A stretch of 64,000 bases of DNA from Cupriavidus pauculus (GTDB lineage Bacteria; Pseudomonadota; Gammaproteobacteria; Burkholderiales; Burkholderiaceae). The position numbers and the translations under genes were made by a program. The stretch is from contig NZ_CP033971.1 of assembly GCF_003854935.1 (NCBI RefSeq), positions 1 through 64,000 on the forward strand. Reading direction: 5' to 3'. Position 1 is the first letter of the stretch. Every line of letters begins with the position of its first letter. Shown here piece after piece: positions 33,838 through 42,063 of the stretch. Under the pieces are notes generated by a model, which was not told where the DNA came from, did no database searches, and worked only from the letters and a program-made list of their open reading frames with translations.

Positions 33838-34071
33838 ATGGCACTCGAAGTTACGAAGCTCAAGCGCGAGTTTTCCTACAACGGCATGACGCTGCCGGAC
33901 GTGAGTCCGCAGTTCTCGCCCGATCAGGTGCGCGATGTGTATGCCGCCCAGTATCCCGAGCTGACCACCGCTGCGGTGGACGGACCGGAGGTAAAGGACG
34001 GAGTTGCTCGCTTCACGTTCGTGCGCGCCGCCGGCGCCAAGGGCGCGGCATGCGTAAATCTGACCTCATGA
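33838..34071 (+). CDS. PRTRC system protein C (ubiquitin-like)
   Basis: 77 residues with the family pattern REFSYNGMTLPDVSP, YAAQYPELTTA and GVARFTFVRA. I recall this family being grouped with prokaryotic ubiquitin-like proteins (Prok_Ub). The conserved end is ...GAKG; here eight more residues follow, so a peptidase would have to trim it to expose the Gly. Ribosome site AAGGAGAG, 13 bases after the E gene. Confidence 0.82.
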   Translation: MALEVTKLKREFSYNGMTLPDVSPQFSPDQVRDVYAAQYPELTTAAVDGPEVKDGVARFTFVRAAGAKGAACVNLTS

Positions 34072-34108
34072 AGGCACTGGCCGCTGGCCAGTTCCCCACA
34101 ACCACGGA

Positions 34109-34132
34109 GCCGCCCGAAAGGGCGGTTTTTTT
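34109..34132 (+). terminator. Intrinsic terminator inside the PRTRC cassette
   Basis: CCGCCC (34110-34115), GAAA tetraloop, GGGCGG (34120-34125), seven Ts. It separates ParB-E-C from F-B-A-ThiF, so the second half is partly terminated or has its own promoter. Confidence 0.8.
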
Positions 34133-34153
34133 ACATTCTGAGGAGACTCAACA

Positions 34154-35293
34154 ATGCTGTTCGACCCTCGGTCGTTTGTTCCATCGGTCGATGCAGGGCA
34201 GCCCGGCTGGTCGCCTGAGCGACAGCCTCCCGTTGCCGAACGTCGACCTGCCCATGATTTTCTAACACTGCCATCTCTTGCAGATGGGATCCCTCACCGC
34301 GCGCTTGTGACGTTCGGGGATGAAGCAGACGTGCTGGATCTGGTCCGCACCCAGTTTGCTACTGGCGTGCTTCGCGCAAGCGATGTGACCAATCCTGCGA
34401 GCGCCGGCGACGCTTTCGCCCAAGCCATGTTCGCATGGCTGGCAAAGCGGATGCCGACGTGCCGGCGTTTGAACTTCAGTTTTTCGCTCATCGATACGGG
34501 AGCCGCACGGGAGCAGCTCATGCAGTTTGGCTGGGATGACCAGGTGGACGCACCCCTGTTCCTTGCCATCGACATGCCGGGAGACGACGTGTACTTCATC
34601 GGGGATGCCCGTGCGAACGCGCTTCGCGCGGTCCATCCGCATCTCCTGTATACCGCTATGTCGCTCATCAACTCTGCGAGCGCCAAGTCGGTCTTCCTCC
34701 GAACCCCTGATGTGCTGCTCGACTTGTTCGCGCGGTGGTATTGGGAGTACGACCCCACGATTTCAGATGACGACGAAGCACGCGCCTTTCTGACCGAACA
34801 CTGCGGGATGGATGCGGAAGACGTGACGCGATATCTCCCGTCCACGGTTCGCCCCGAACTGGCGCCCGACGATGTACTGCCGGCGTACTGCCACGCCAAC
34901 CCGGAGTCTCGAAAACTGCGCGTCTTTGGGAGCCGAACGCTTCGCGAGCTGGCGCGCGGTCAGCGTGGCTGGATCAAGGATCTGTGCGTCGCGTTGGCTG
35001 AGCTGAATCTGGCCATCAAACGTCAGGGCTCACGCTCCGCGATCGCCGGTTCGCAGTGGGCAGAGCCGGCCTATGCTGCTGCCACGCTGGCATACACGCG
35101 GTCGGACTATGTCACCCAAGTTCTGGACGACTTGTACGACGGCTACAACTGCAATGGCGATGCCACGATGTTCCAGTGCTTTATCCCGATCGCTGGCGAA
35201 CCAAAAGCGATACGAGAGCAGTTCGAGGATCTGAGCAGCATGCTTCAAATCGTCGATGCGCTTGATCGCGTCATCACACTTATCTCTGACTAG
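34154..35293 (+). CDS. PRTRC system protein F
   Basis: 379 residues, soluble, mainly helical by eye. Order in the cassette and blocks such as FLTLPSLADGIPHRALV and ARWYWEYDPTI fit PRTRC F as I remember it. No catalytic motif is visible. Ribosome site GAGGAG. It is followed 9 bases later by protein B. Confidence 0.78.
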   Translation: MLFDPRSFVPSVDAGQPGWSPERQPPVAERRPAHDFLTLPSLADGIPHRALVTFGDEADVLDLVRTQFATGVLRASDVTNPASAGDAFAQAMFAWLAKRMPTCRRLNFSFSLIDTGAAREQLMQFGWDDQVDAPLFLAIDMPGDDVYFIGDARANALRAVHPHLLYTAMSLINSASAKSVFLRTPDVLLDLFARWYWEYDPTISDDDEARAFLTEHCGMDAEDVTRYLPSTVRPELAPDDVLPAYCHANPESRKLRVFGSRTLRELARGQRGWIKDLCVALAELNLAIKRQGSRSAIAGSQWAEPAYAAATLAYTRSDYVTQVLDDLYDGYNCNGDATMFQCFIPIAGEPKAIREQFEDLSSMLQIVDALDRVITLISD

Positions 35294-35302
35294 GAGGGCC
35301 AT

Positions 35303-36022
35303 ATGGCCGAAATCCTGACCGCGTCGCGGTCTCAAGACGTGGCCATCCAGGGGGCCATTTTGCTTTATGGGCAGGGGCCGGGGCAGTTCTCCTACGCCAC
35401 CGCGCATCGCATTGAAACCGACGCGTCCTCGCGTCCGGTGATCGGTGCGGGCGTGCCGCTCAACCGCATGGCGCTTATCCACGCCGTCCGCGAGGTCGCG
35501 GCACATGCGCTGCCGAAGGGAGAGTTCCTGACGCCAAACGTGCTGTCGATCAGCCCGAGTGCCATCACATGGTGGTGCCCGCCTGCGATGCGCCGCGTCT
35601 TCTTCTCTTGCAAGGAGCTGGGCCAGCGCAGCGCGATCGTGCCCCATCCGGGCCTTGTCTTCCAGGCGTCTCAGGCCGGCTTCGCAGTCTTCGCGGTCCA
35701 GGGCGACGAACGTCCTGTGCCGGACACCCCATTGTTCGAGCCCCCGTACTTCAACACGTGGGACTACGGGAAGATCTGCATCGGCTCGGCGCACGTGCCC
35801 AAGCAGATCGACGTCGCCTCGATTGACGGATGGGAGGCTGGGTTCTTCAACTCTGCATTCACCCATCCCAATCACGGTGGCAAGCGGGTCGCCTACGAGA
35901 AGGGCGAGTACGCGTTCTGGAAGGACATGCTCGATGGTCAGTTCACCGACTATCCGAAACAGGTCCTCATTCCCATGCAAAACACGCTGGCTGATCTGAT
36001 CGCCGGCAAACTGGAGCAATAG
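35303..36022 (+). CDS. PRTRC system protein B (E2-like)
   Basis: 239 residues. I recall the family as Prok-E2_D, a ubiquitin-conjugating-enzyme-like fold. The Cys in the block YGKICIGS (residue 159) is the candidate active site, preceded by PPYFNTWD. C-terminal part has SAFTHPNHGG. Would carry the activated ubiquitin-like protein from the ThiF enzyme. One base separates its stop from protein A. Confidence 0.82.
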   Translation: MAEILTASRSQDVAIQGAILLYGQGPGQFSYATAHRIETDASSRPVIGAGVPLNRMALIHAVREVAAHALPKGEFLTPNVLSISPSAITWWCPPAMRRVFFSCKELGQRSAIVPHPGLVFQASQAGFAVFAVQGDERPVPDTPLFEPPYFNTWDYGKICIGSAHVPKQIDVASIDGWEAGFFNSAFTHPNHGGKRVAYEKGEYAFWKDMLDGQFTDYPKQVLIPMQNTLADLIAGKLEQ

Positions 36023-36023
36023 C

Positions 36024-36665
36024 ATGCATCCTGCAGACAATGCTTTGCAGCAGTCCTTCCCATCCGTCATGGTGCCGCGCTTTGGGCAGCTTGCGGCGAT
36101 GGACCGGCCCGGTGAGCGCTTGCTCATCGCTTCGAACGGTGTTTTCCTCGAGATCGCTAGACCCTGGATTCGCGTGGTGCGCCGGCTTGGCGCCTTCAGT
36201 CATCGCACTGCCATTCCCTATGGCGAGGTGGCGGAAGCGACCGATCTGCGTTGCGGCCGCGTGCCGGCTGCGCTGATCGGTGAATTTGCTGCCATGGCAC
36301 GGGCTGCGCATCCGAAGGAAACCGGTGCGTGGATCGTCTGGAATGCCGCCAGTGCGACGTTCCGGCTGGTCCCGGTTGGCATCCTCGAGCACAGCGGCGG
36401 GCACTTGAAGTATGAGCGCCCCGCACTGGCCGCGGATGATGTGCTGGTGGTCGACTGCCATTCCCATGGCAGCCATCCCGCATTCTTTTCGGATACCGAC
36501 GACGAAGACGACCGGCACGACGTGAAGTTCGCGTTTGTGATGGGTAATTGTGGAGCCTATACGCCGTCCATGGCGCTGCGGCTCTGCGCCAAGGGCCTCT
36601 TCGAGAGGGTGGAGCGGGTACCGGGCGACTGGTACGCTGCCGCGCGCGAGGAGGTGCTGGCATGA
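36024..36665 (+). CDS. PRTRC system protein A (JAB/MPN-type metalloprotease)
   Basis: 213 residues. The JAMM zinc motif is visible: HSHG at 146-149 and SDTD at 156-159 (HxH ... SxxD). JAB peptidases remove ubiquitin-like proteins or trim their tails. The N-terminal half has no known domain. Its stop overlaps the ThiF start (ATGA), so the pair are coupled. Confidence 0.85.
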   Translation: MHPADNALQQSFPSVMVPRFGQLAAMDRPGERLLIASNGVFLEIARPWIRVVRRLGAFSHRTAIPYGEVAEATDLRCGRVPAALIGEFAAMARAAHPKETGAWIVWNAASATFRLVPVGILEHSGGHLKYERPALAADDVLVVDCHSHGSHPAFFSDTDDEDDRHDVKFAFVMGNCGAYTPSMALRLCAKGLFERVERVPGDWYAAAREEVLA

Positions 36666-37456
36666 CCTTCGAGCATCGAATCCCTGCGGGCATGACCACG
36701 CACGCCTGGAAGGTGGCGGTGGTCGGCGCCGGTGGCACCGGCAGTGCACTGTTGCCGAATCTTGCGCGGTTGCATCACGCCATGCTGGAGCTGGGGCATC
36801 CCGGCGGTATCGAGTGCACGGTCTACGACGACGATACTGTCAGCGAGACGAACGTCGGGCGGCAGGGGTTTTACCCGGTAGATGTTGGCCAGCACAAGGC
36901 CACGCTGATCGTGAACCGCCTAAACAATCTGATGGGTACGCGCTGGGAAGCGCGAACTCGCAGAATTGCAAGCGACGACCGCTTTGTGTGCGACCTGGTG
37001 GTCGGCTGCGTGGATACACGAGGGGCTCGCAAGGCTATCCTTGGGGCCATGCAACGCGGCACCGGTGGCTACTATCTCGACTGCGGCAACGAATCGGACA
37101 GTGGCCAGGTGATCCTGGGTCAGGTACGCGGCAAAGCGGCGGAGCGGCTTCCCCACGTGGGAGATCTGTTTCCGGAGCTGCTGGACCCGAAAGGGGACAA
37201 GGCCGACACGGCGCCGTCCTGCTCGATGGCCGACGCGTTGCAAAAGCAGTCGTTGGTGATCAACCAGGCGATCGCAGTGCAGGCGTACAACTTGTTGTGG
37301 ACGCTATTCCGAACCGGGACGCTGCAGTATCACGGTGCCTTCGTCAATCTCACGACAGGGCGCACGAGTACGCTGCCGATCGACCCGCCAGCATGGGAGC
37401 GCTTCAGCTACAAGCCTGGCGCAGCCAAGGCTAAGCGCAAGCGTCAATCCGTTTGA
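36662..37456 (+). CDS. PRTRC system ThiF-family protein (E1-like)
   Basis: 264 residues. Nucleotide-binding VVGAGGTGSALLPNLAR at 20-36, then DDDTVSETNVGRQGF (the acidic, Asn, Arg and Gln residues of the adenylation site) and GCVDTRGAR. This would adenylate the C-terminal Gly of a ubiquitin-like protein, probably PRTRC C. It ends with a Lys/Arg-rich tail. Last gene of the cassette, before a strong terminator. Confidence 0.9.
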   Translation: MTFEHRIPAGMTTHAWKVAVVGAGGTGSALLPNLARLHHAMLELGHPGGIECTVYDDDTVSETNVGRQGFYPVDVGQHKATLIVNRLNNLMGTRWEARTRRIASDDRFVCDLVVGCVDTRGARKAILGAMQRGTGGYYLDCGNESDSGQVILGQVRGKAAERLPHVGDLFPELLDPKGDKADTAPSCSMADALQKQSLVINQAIAVQAYNLLWTLFRTGTLQYHGAFVNLTTGRTSTLPIDPPAWERFSYKPGAAKAKRKRQSV

Positions 37457-37459
37457 ACT

Positions 37460-37488
37460 GCCACTTCCATTGCGGGAGTGGCTTTTTT
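37460..37488 (+). terminator. Intrinsic terminator ending the PRTRC cassette
   Basis: GCCACTTCC (37460-37468) pairs with GGGAGTGGC (37474-37482), one G-U pair, then six Ts. Confidence 0.85.
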
Positions 37489-37564
37489 CTTTGGAGCGTT
37501 CGTTGCGGGATGCCGCTGACGGTTGCTGCCGGGCAAAGTCGCTGTTAATATTTCCGCACCTACC

Positions 37565-37676
37565 GCGTCTCAGACGCATCGACACTTCCGGTTGTATAGC
37601 CGGACAGCTTTTTTTCTCCCACCTACGGGCCTTCCTGCCCGTAGGCATGTTGGCCCGTTTTTTCCATTCGAGGCCA
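37565..37676 (+). promoter_or_regulatory. Leader motif copy f and hairpins of the 37679 gene
   Basis: GCGTC (37565-37569), loop TCA, GACGC (37573-37577), ATCGAC, then a TCCGG/CCGGA hairpin. CCTACGGGC (37622-37630) pairs with GCCCGTAGG (37637-37645). TGGCC (37651-37655) pairs with GGCCA (37672-37676), covering the GAGG ribosome site before ATG 37679. Confidence 0.7.
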
Positions 37677-37678
37677 TC

Positions 37679-38152
37679 ATGTTCAAGCGTTTTGTCGCAC
37701 TTTTCCTTTGCTCCGCCATGTTCACCGGCTGCGCTGTCCAGCAGACGTCGCCGAACTCGTATCGCAGTTCGGAAGCGTTGCGTACGGGCACTGTGGAAGT
37801 CGTTACCGTCGTCCGTGTCCGCCAGGTCACGATCGTCGACAGCGATGGCTACACGTCGGCCAATAGCGGCGTCCCCGGTATCGTTGGGGCGGTCGTGGGC
37901 GGTCTGCTCGGCGCCCGGGTCATCGGCGGAGGCAATGGTCGTTACGTTGCCGGTGCGCTGTCCGGCACGGTGTCGTCCGTGGCGGCACAGGCGGTTGCAA
38001 GTCGTATGAACCGGCGCAACGGTGTGGAGGTCATCGTCCGCAAGGAAGACGGCCGCCAGATCGTAGTGACCCAGGACGCTGACCAGCAGTTCACCACGGG
38101 TGAGCAGCTGTACCTGGTCGCCGCAGCGGGCAACTATCGTCTCTCGCGCTAA
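37679..38152 (+). CDS. Outer-membrane lipoprotein, glycine-zipper (17 kDa antigen/SlyB-like)
   Basis: 157 residues. A lipobox signal (FVALFLCSAMFTGC) places the mature Cys at 18. A glycine-zipper hairpin (GIVGAVVGGLLGARVIGGGNGRYVAGALSG) follows near 65-95, then a C-terminal beta-type domain. Proteins of this class stabilise the outer membrane. A chromosomal-type gene on the element with its own conserved leader. Confidence 0.82.
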   Translation: MFKRFVALFLCSAMFTGCAVQQTSPNSYRSSEALRTGTVEVVTVVRVRQVTIVDSDGYTSANSGVPGIVGAVVGGLLGARVIGGGNGRYVAGALSGTVSSVAAQAVASRMNRRNGVEVIVRKEDGRQIVVTQDADQQFTTGEQLYLVAAAGNYRLSR

Positions 38153-38265
38153 CGGGGTTCGGACGGATCCCCATTTCCTTTCACCATTCCCCCGCGGGGG
38201 ACATCTTCTAGCAAGCCCGAGAGGGCTTGCCCAAGCCCCGAGGCTTCGGCAAGTCGCTTTCACCC

Positions 38266-38368
38266 GCGTCATCGACGCATCGACCCCGTCCGGCATCGCC
38301 GGACCACCAACCCAGCTGGGACAACCGTCCCGTTGGGGAAGGATGTCCCGTCCTTATCGAGGATATCC
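38266..38368 (+). promoter_or_regulatory. Leader motif copy g and hairpins of the 38369 gene
   Basis: GCGTC (38266-38270), loop ATC, GACGC (38274-38278), ATCGAC; then GTCCGGC (38288-38294) with GCCGGAC (38298-38304), perfect. Near the start TCCT (38351-38354) pairs with AGGA (38360-38363) inside a GGAT/ATCC stem; AGGA is the ribosome site. Confidence 0.7.
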
Positions 38369-38752
38369 ATGAAAATCCCCAAATCCTTTACCCGTCGACA
38401 TCCGTCGACCAACACCGCGGCATGCCAGGCGATCCGTCGTGATGCTTGCCGCGTTCTGCGCCGCGTCGCCGGAGACATGGCGTTGCGCCCGCGTGATTTC
38501 ACGATCCGGGAGCATCGTCAGCGTCGCCGCGAGGTAGACGTGTTCGCGCTGCATACCGATTCGTTGCTCGTCGAGATCAAGCATCCCGCCGGCGCCGAAG
38601 GCGGTGTGCTCATGTCCTACCGGACTTGCCGGAGCCGTGACGATCTGACCGGTGGCCGCGAAAACGCAGTCACCGTCGAGTCGTTGGGCAGCGATCAGGG
38701 CTACGCAAACCTCGTCGCCACGCTTCGCGTGGTGGCGGGCCGACGCAGTTGA
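38369..38752 (+). CDS. Hypothetical basic protein (127 aa)
   Basis: Arg-rich N-terminal 60 residues, then a small globular end with LLVEIKHPAGAEGGVLMSYR. Could bind nucleic acid on charge alone. No domain recognised. Start fixed by AGGA and the leader. Confidence 0.55.
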   Translation: MKIPKSFTRRHPSTNTAACQAIRRDACRVLRRVAGDMALRPRDFTIREHRQRRREVDVFALHTDSLLVEIKHPAGAEGGVLMSYRTCRSRDDLTGGRENAVTVESLGSDQGYANLVATLRVVAGRRS

Positions 38753-38763
38753 TCGGGGGAGCC

Positions 38764-39234
38764 ATGAGCCGACTTATCAAAGTGACGTTCACCTCCACCT
38801 CGGGGGAGGAAACCACGGGCTTTGCTACCCTGCACAAGGATGAAGTGGTGGAATTGCCCAAGCGGATGTCGTTGCGCGTGTCGGCTGCAGCTGATGCGGG
38901 TGAAGGCTATGCGCTGCTTGCGCAGTACAAGGGCGAATCGATCCCCATGCTTCATGTCTCAGACGCCAGCTATCGCCTGGACAAGCAACACGCAATACGA
39001 GAGCCGTGGTCCAAGCGCATCGCTGAAGCGTTCCGTGACCCCAGTAAAGAGCAATTGCAAGCCTACGGCCGCTACTGCCATACGCTTTCGGCTGCAGCGG
39101 TCGTGGGTGTCGTCGGTTACGCAGCTGGTCGGCCAGGCTGGACCGCTACTGTCTTGTTGAACGGAGCATGCCTTGTTGTGTTGGCTGGGGTACTATTGGC
39201 CATCGGATCGGCCTTTCTGAAAGGAGAGAAGTGA
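38764..39234 (+). CDS. Membrane protein with N-terminal soluble domain (156 aa)
   Basis: About 100 soluble residues, then two transmembrane helices (AAAVVGVVGYAAG and VLLNGACLVVLAGVLLAIG) and a basic end. ATG follows GGGGGAGCC. Its stop overlaps the start of the next small gene (TGATG). No family recognised. Confidence 0.6.
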   Translation: MSRLIKVTFTSTSGEETTGFATLHKDEVVELPKRMSLRVSAAADAGEGYALLAQYKGESIPMLHVSDASYRLDKQHAIREPWSKRIAEAFRDPSKEQLQAYGRYCHTLSAAAVVGVVGYAAGRPGWTATVLLNGACLVVLAGVLLAIGSAFLKGEK

Positions 39235-39347
39235 TGTTTGGTCCATTTGTACTGATGTTTGGATTGGGCATTGCGGGCTTTTTCCTCTGGGTGCTGCGCA
39301 ACGCTGATCGTTCGCGCCGTCTCCGGGATTTGGACCGCAACGGCTAG
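39234..39347 (+). CDS. Very small membrane protein (37 aa)
   Basis: Overlaps the preceding stop codon (TGATG) after AAGGAGAAG. One transmembrane segment (FVLMFGLGIAGFFLWVL), then a strongly basic tail of Arg and Asp. Coupled translation and membrane profile make it a likely real gene and a partner of the preceding protein. Confidence 0.6.
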   Translation: MFGPFVLMFGLGIAGFFLWVLRNADRSRRLRDLDRNG

Positions 39348-39402
39348 TTTCCAGCCGTCCGCGCCGGTTCATTTTTTGGCCGGTCTCTCGGCTCACTGCT
39401 AA

Positions 39403-39430
39403 ACGCACCCACGGGTGCGTTTTTTCTTTT
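39403..39430 (+). terminator. Intrinsic terminator
   Basis: ACGCACCC (39403-39410), AC loop, GGGTGCGT (39413-39420), then TTTTTCTTTT. Confidence 0.85.
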
Positions 39431-39437
39431 TCCCCAC

Positions 39438-39477
39438 ACGGGCGTCGTCCCGTCGGGACGTCTCCCCACCAAAGGAG
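39438..39477 (+). promoter_or_regulatory. Leader hairpins of the 39485 gene
   Basis: ACGGG (39438-39442) with CCCGT (39449-39453), then CTCC (39462-39465) with GGAG (39474-39477), the ribosome site 7 bases before the ATG. Confidence 0.55.
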
Positions 39478-39484
39478 TATCCCG

Positions 39485-39877
39485 ATGGACCGTACCGTCT
39501 ACGGTGCTGGCTTGGCCAGCCATCCGGCTGGCGTTCTTCTGCGCGTCAGCGTCTATTCCACCAATCTTCGCCCCGCGATTTCGCTGGCCTGCGCCGCCGA
39601 CCAAATGCCGTACGGCGTGCTGTCGGTGAACCTTCCCGATGCCGATCTGGCCGACGACGAGATCCTCGTTACCGGCGATTGGAATCTGCCGACCGATCTC
39701 AAGGCTGCCTTGCTTGAGACCGGCAAATTCGTGCAAACCGGCCGTTGGAACCACGTCGGCTTTGACCAGGGTCAAGTCTGGCGCATTGTCGACGCGGAAA
39801 TCCTCACGGAGGTCGCGGCGGCACGCGTCGTGGCTGGTCGCAGCAGATCCGCGCGGTGCACGGCTGCTGTCGCCTGA
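39485..39877 (+). CDS. DUF4313-like protein, first of a pair (130 aa)
   Basis: Beta-rich pattern (LLRVSVYSTNLRPAISLAC, YGVLSVNLPDADLADDEILV, FVQTG) that fits DUF4313 of mobile elements as I remember it. The next gene shows the same succession of blocks with about a quarter of residues kept, so they are diverged duplicates. Function unknown. Confidence 0.6.
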   Translation: MDRTVYGAGLASHPAGVLLRVSVYSTNLRPAISLACAADQMPYGVLSVNLPDADLADDEILVTGDWNLPTDLKAALLETGKFVQTGRWNHVGFDQGQVWRIVDAEILTEVAAARVVAGRSRSARCTAAVA

Positions 39878-39889
39878 CCCATTCCTTGC

Positions 39890-39930
39890 CCTTGCGGGCC
39901 CATCCCGCAAGGCGGTGGGCCTGGGAGACC
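39890..39930 (+). promoter_or_regulatory. Leader hairpin of the 39934 gene
   Basis: CCTTGCGGG (39890-39898) pairs perfectly with CCCGCAAGG (39904-39912). The ribosome site GGGAGA follows before ATG 39934. Confidence 0.55.
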
Positions 39931-39933
39931 CCT

Positions 39934-40287
39934 ATGCCTATCACCATCGACGGGGCCGGCCTGGCCGGATCGCCTGGTCCATTGCGCATCGCAGTGGAAC
40001 TCTATGCGGTCAACGACCGCGCTGCACTGTCCCTGGTCGACACGAAGACCGGCGACTTCTACGAGACGTTCACGAGCAATGTCCCCAGCGAACTGCTTGC
40101 GGACAATGAGGTGATCGTCTGCCTGTGGCGTTTGCCTATGTCCACGGTGGTCGCGCTGCTCGATTCGGATGGCTTTGAACCGGTTCGCACGCTTGCCGTA
40201 GGAACCGCTCGAGGCGTCGTCTGGCGCATCACTTCTACAGACCTTCTGCAGGCAATCCACGACGCGAAAGCGTCGGTGCCTGCATAG
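39934..40287 (+). CDS. DUF4313-like protein, second of a pair (117 aa)
   Basis: Paralogue of the 39485 gene: LRIAVELYAVNDRAALSLV, SNVPSELLADNEVIV and GVVWRITSTDLL align block by block with it. Soluble, beta-rich. Role unknown. Confidence 0.6.
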   Translation: MPITIDGAGLAGSPGPLRIAVELYAVNDRAALSLVDTKTGDFYETFTSNVPSELLADNEVIVCLWRLPMSTVVALLDSDGFEPVRTLAVGTARGVVWRITSTDLLQAIHDAKASVPA

Positions 40288-40303
40288 ACCTCTATCTTCC
40301 AAC

Positions 40304-40352
40304 CCTTTCGGGGCATGTCCCCGAAGGGGCATGCTCCGTCCTGGAGCTCCCC
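40304..40352 (+). promoter_or_regulatory. Leader hairpins of the 40353 gene
   Basis: TTCGGGG with CCCCGAA (within 40304-40327), then GCTCC (40333-40337) with GGAGC (40343-40347); GGAG is the ribosome site, 6 bases before ATG 40353. GGGG and CCCC extend the second stem. Confidence 0.6.
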
Positions 40353-41903
40353 ATGTACGTGATTCATATCGGCCAACGCGCCGAGCATCGCACCACGCTC
40401 GCCGGCGTGCTGCAGTACCTGAACGACGATCGCGACGGCAAGGCGGCGCCGCGCGTCGAAGATATCGCAGTGCGCCACGTCGAACGCGGTGCAATTCCTG
40501 TGGTTCGACTGACCGGCGGAAAGTTTGCCGTGCGACCCGTTGGCACCCGACGAGCCATCCTTTCGATGATCCTCGACGAGGTGGATCGCTTCATCGTTCG
40601 TGTCGGCGGCAAGATATTGCGGCCGCATGAAATGAGCCGCGCCGCGTGGGGCGCCGTGGTGGCCGCTGGCCGTCTGGCGTACTTTCCGGAAGAAGCCATC
40701 GACATGTCCCAGGACGTGGCAGGTCCGCTGTTCCACACGGTAGATCTGTTTGAGGATCAGGGACCGCTCGATATCACCGGCTTCGTTTGCGGTGAATTCG
40801 TCCGCCGGTTCGGCTACGGCACGAACGGACCACTGTACCACCCGGCCTCGAGCCCCAACTGCCGGCACGAGGTACATGTCGGCTACGCGCTGATGCGCGG
40901 GGAGAAGGTGCGGGATTGCATCATCAACACCTATCGCGAGAATCCCCACTACACGCGTTCCGAGCCCTGGATGCGATCGCTGATCGAGGTGCCCGCCCTG
41001 CGAGGAGCCCTGTCGCCGAGCGTACTGCAAGCGGTCTGCCAAATTATGCGCGGGGAGAAGATGGAGATCACGCCCCTCAACGCTCCCAGGCTGCTCGCTG
41101 CAGTGCGTAGTGTGCCGAGTGACGGTGGCTACGTGGAGGTCGATGACGCCCTTTTCGCGGCGGGAATTGTTCCTCCGCGGACGATGCCCACACCCAAGCC
41201 CCTCGAAGGTGAGAATGCACGGCCCGCCACCAAACTGGCGGCGCGAATCCACGGTCTGATCAGCGAGCGGCAGTACCAGGAAGCCTTGAGAAAGGCGACC
41301 GAGGAACGCGAAGCGCAGAAGATCAGCCAGCGCGAGTTTGATCGCCAGACCAAAGCGGCAGCAGTTTACCGGGCCGGTTATGGATACGATTGGGCCAACC
41401 GGGTGGCGCTCGCGGTCATGGAGCGTAATGTTGCGGCAGTACTCCACATCTTCGACGGCCCCAAGGACTGGAATACCGACTCCAAACGCGCGCTGCGTGA
41501 CGAACTCGGTGTCGATGTCTTGCAATGCAGCGCGGCAGAGCGCCGGCGTCGGCTTTTCGAGCTGTGTGGGTTCTCAGAACCCGAACAGGCGCAATGGGAA
41601 GCGCAGGAAGCCATCGAGAAGGCGCGCAAGCGTGCTGAACGCTCGATGGCCGATGCAATATCGCTGGCCGAAGGCACGACCTACAGGCTCGAGACCGGTC
41701 AGCGAATGAACGGACGCGAGTACGTAGACTTTTGCATCGAGGCCGGCTTTACCCAGCTCGTCGACGAGCGTCGGGGCAACGTCACGCGCTACCGTATCTA
41801 TGATCCGGTGAAGCGCATGTCGCGGCCATTGCGTGCAAAGGACGGCACGCTCGACTATGCGCGGGCCCGCCTTGCACAAATCGTCCCCGAGGTGACTGCT
41901 TGA
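40353..41903 (+). CDS. Large hypothetical protein (516 aa)
   Basis: Soluble throughout. The first 120 residues are globular; residues about 130-175 hold a GFVCGEFVRRFGYGTNGPLYHP block; 300-345 and 425-450 are charged helices. No catalytic motif or domain recognised. Typical of unexplained genes carried with PRTRC elements. Ends just before a terminator. Confidence 0.6.
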   Translation: MYVIHIGQRAEHRTTLAGVLQYLNDDRDGKAAPRVEDIAVRHVERGAIPVVRLTGGKFAVRPVGTRRAILSMILDEVDRFIVRVGGKILRPHEMSRAAWGAVVAAGRLAYFPEEAIDMSQDVAGPLFHTVDLFEDQGPLDITGFVCGEFVRRFGYGTNGPLYHPASSPNCRHEVHVGYALMRGEKVRDCIINTYRENPHYTRSEPWMRSLIEVPALRGALSPSVLQAVCQIMRGEKMEITPLNAPRLLAAVRSVPSDGGYVEVDDALFAAGIVPPRTMPTPKPLEGENARPATKLAARIHGLISERQYQEALRKATEEREAQKISQREFDRQTKAAAVYRAGYGYDWANRVALAVMERNVAAVLHIFDGPKDWNTDSKRALRDELGVDVLQCSAAERRRRLFELCGFSEPEQAQWEAQEAIEKARKRAERSMADAISLAEGTTYRLETGQRMNGREYVDFCIEAGFTQLVDERRGNVTRYRIYDPVKRMSRPLRAKDGTLDYARARLAQIVPEVTA

Positions 41904-41911
41904 TTGTTTTC

Positions 41912-41941
41912 CCCAGCTGAATCCGGCTGGGGGATATTTTC
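41912..41941 (+). terminator. Intrinsic terminator
   Basis: CCCCAGC (41912-41918) pairs with GCTGGGG (41927-41933), then ATATTTTC. Confidence 0.7.
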
Positions 41942-42063
41942 GATTCGGCTATCAAAAATCCGTAGCTTTCGCAGGCTCGGATAATGATTCTTGCGATAGG
42001 CTTTCCCGTACCACCAGAGCTTTGTTTGCAGTGAATACGTTCAGTCCAGACAGAGTTTTACCC

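Noticed and set aside
36548-37434. A second long plus-strand frame covering the ThiF gene
   Set aside because: It is out of frame with the clear GAGGTGS nucleotide-binding motif and has unnatural composition.
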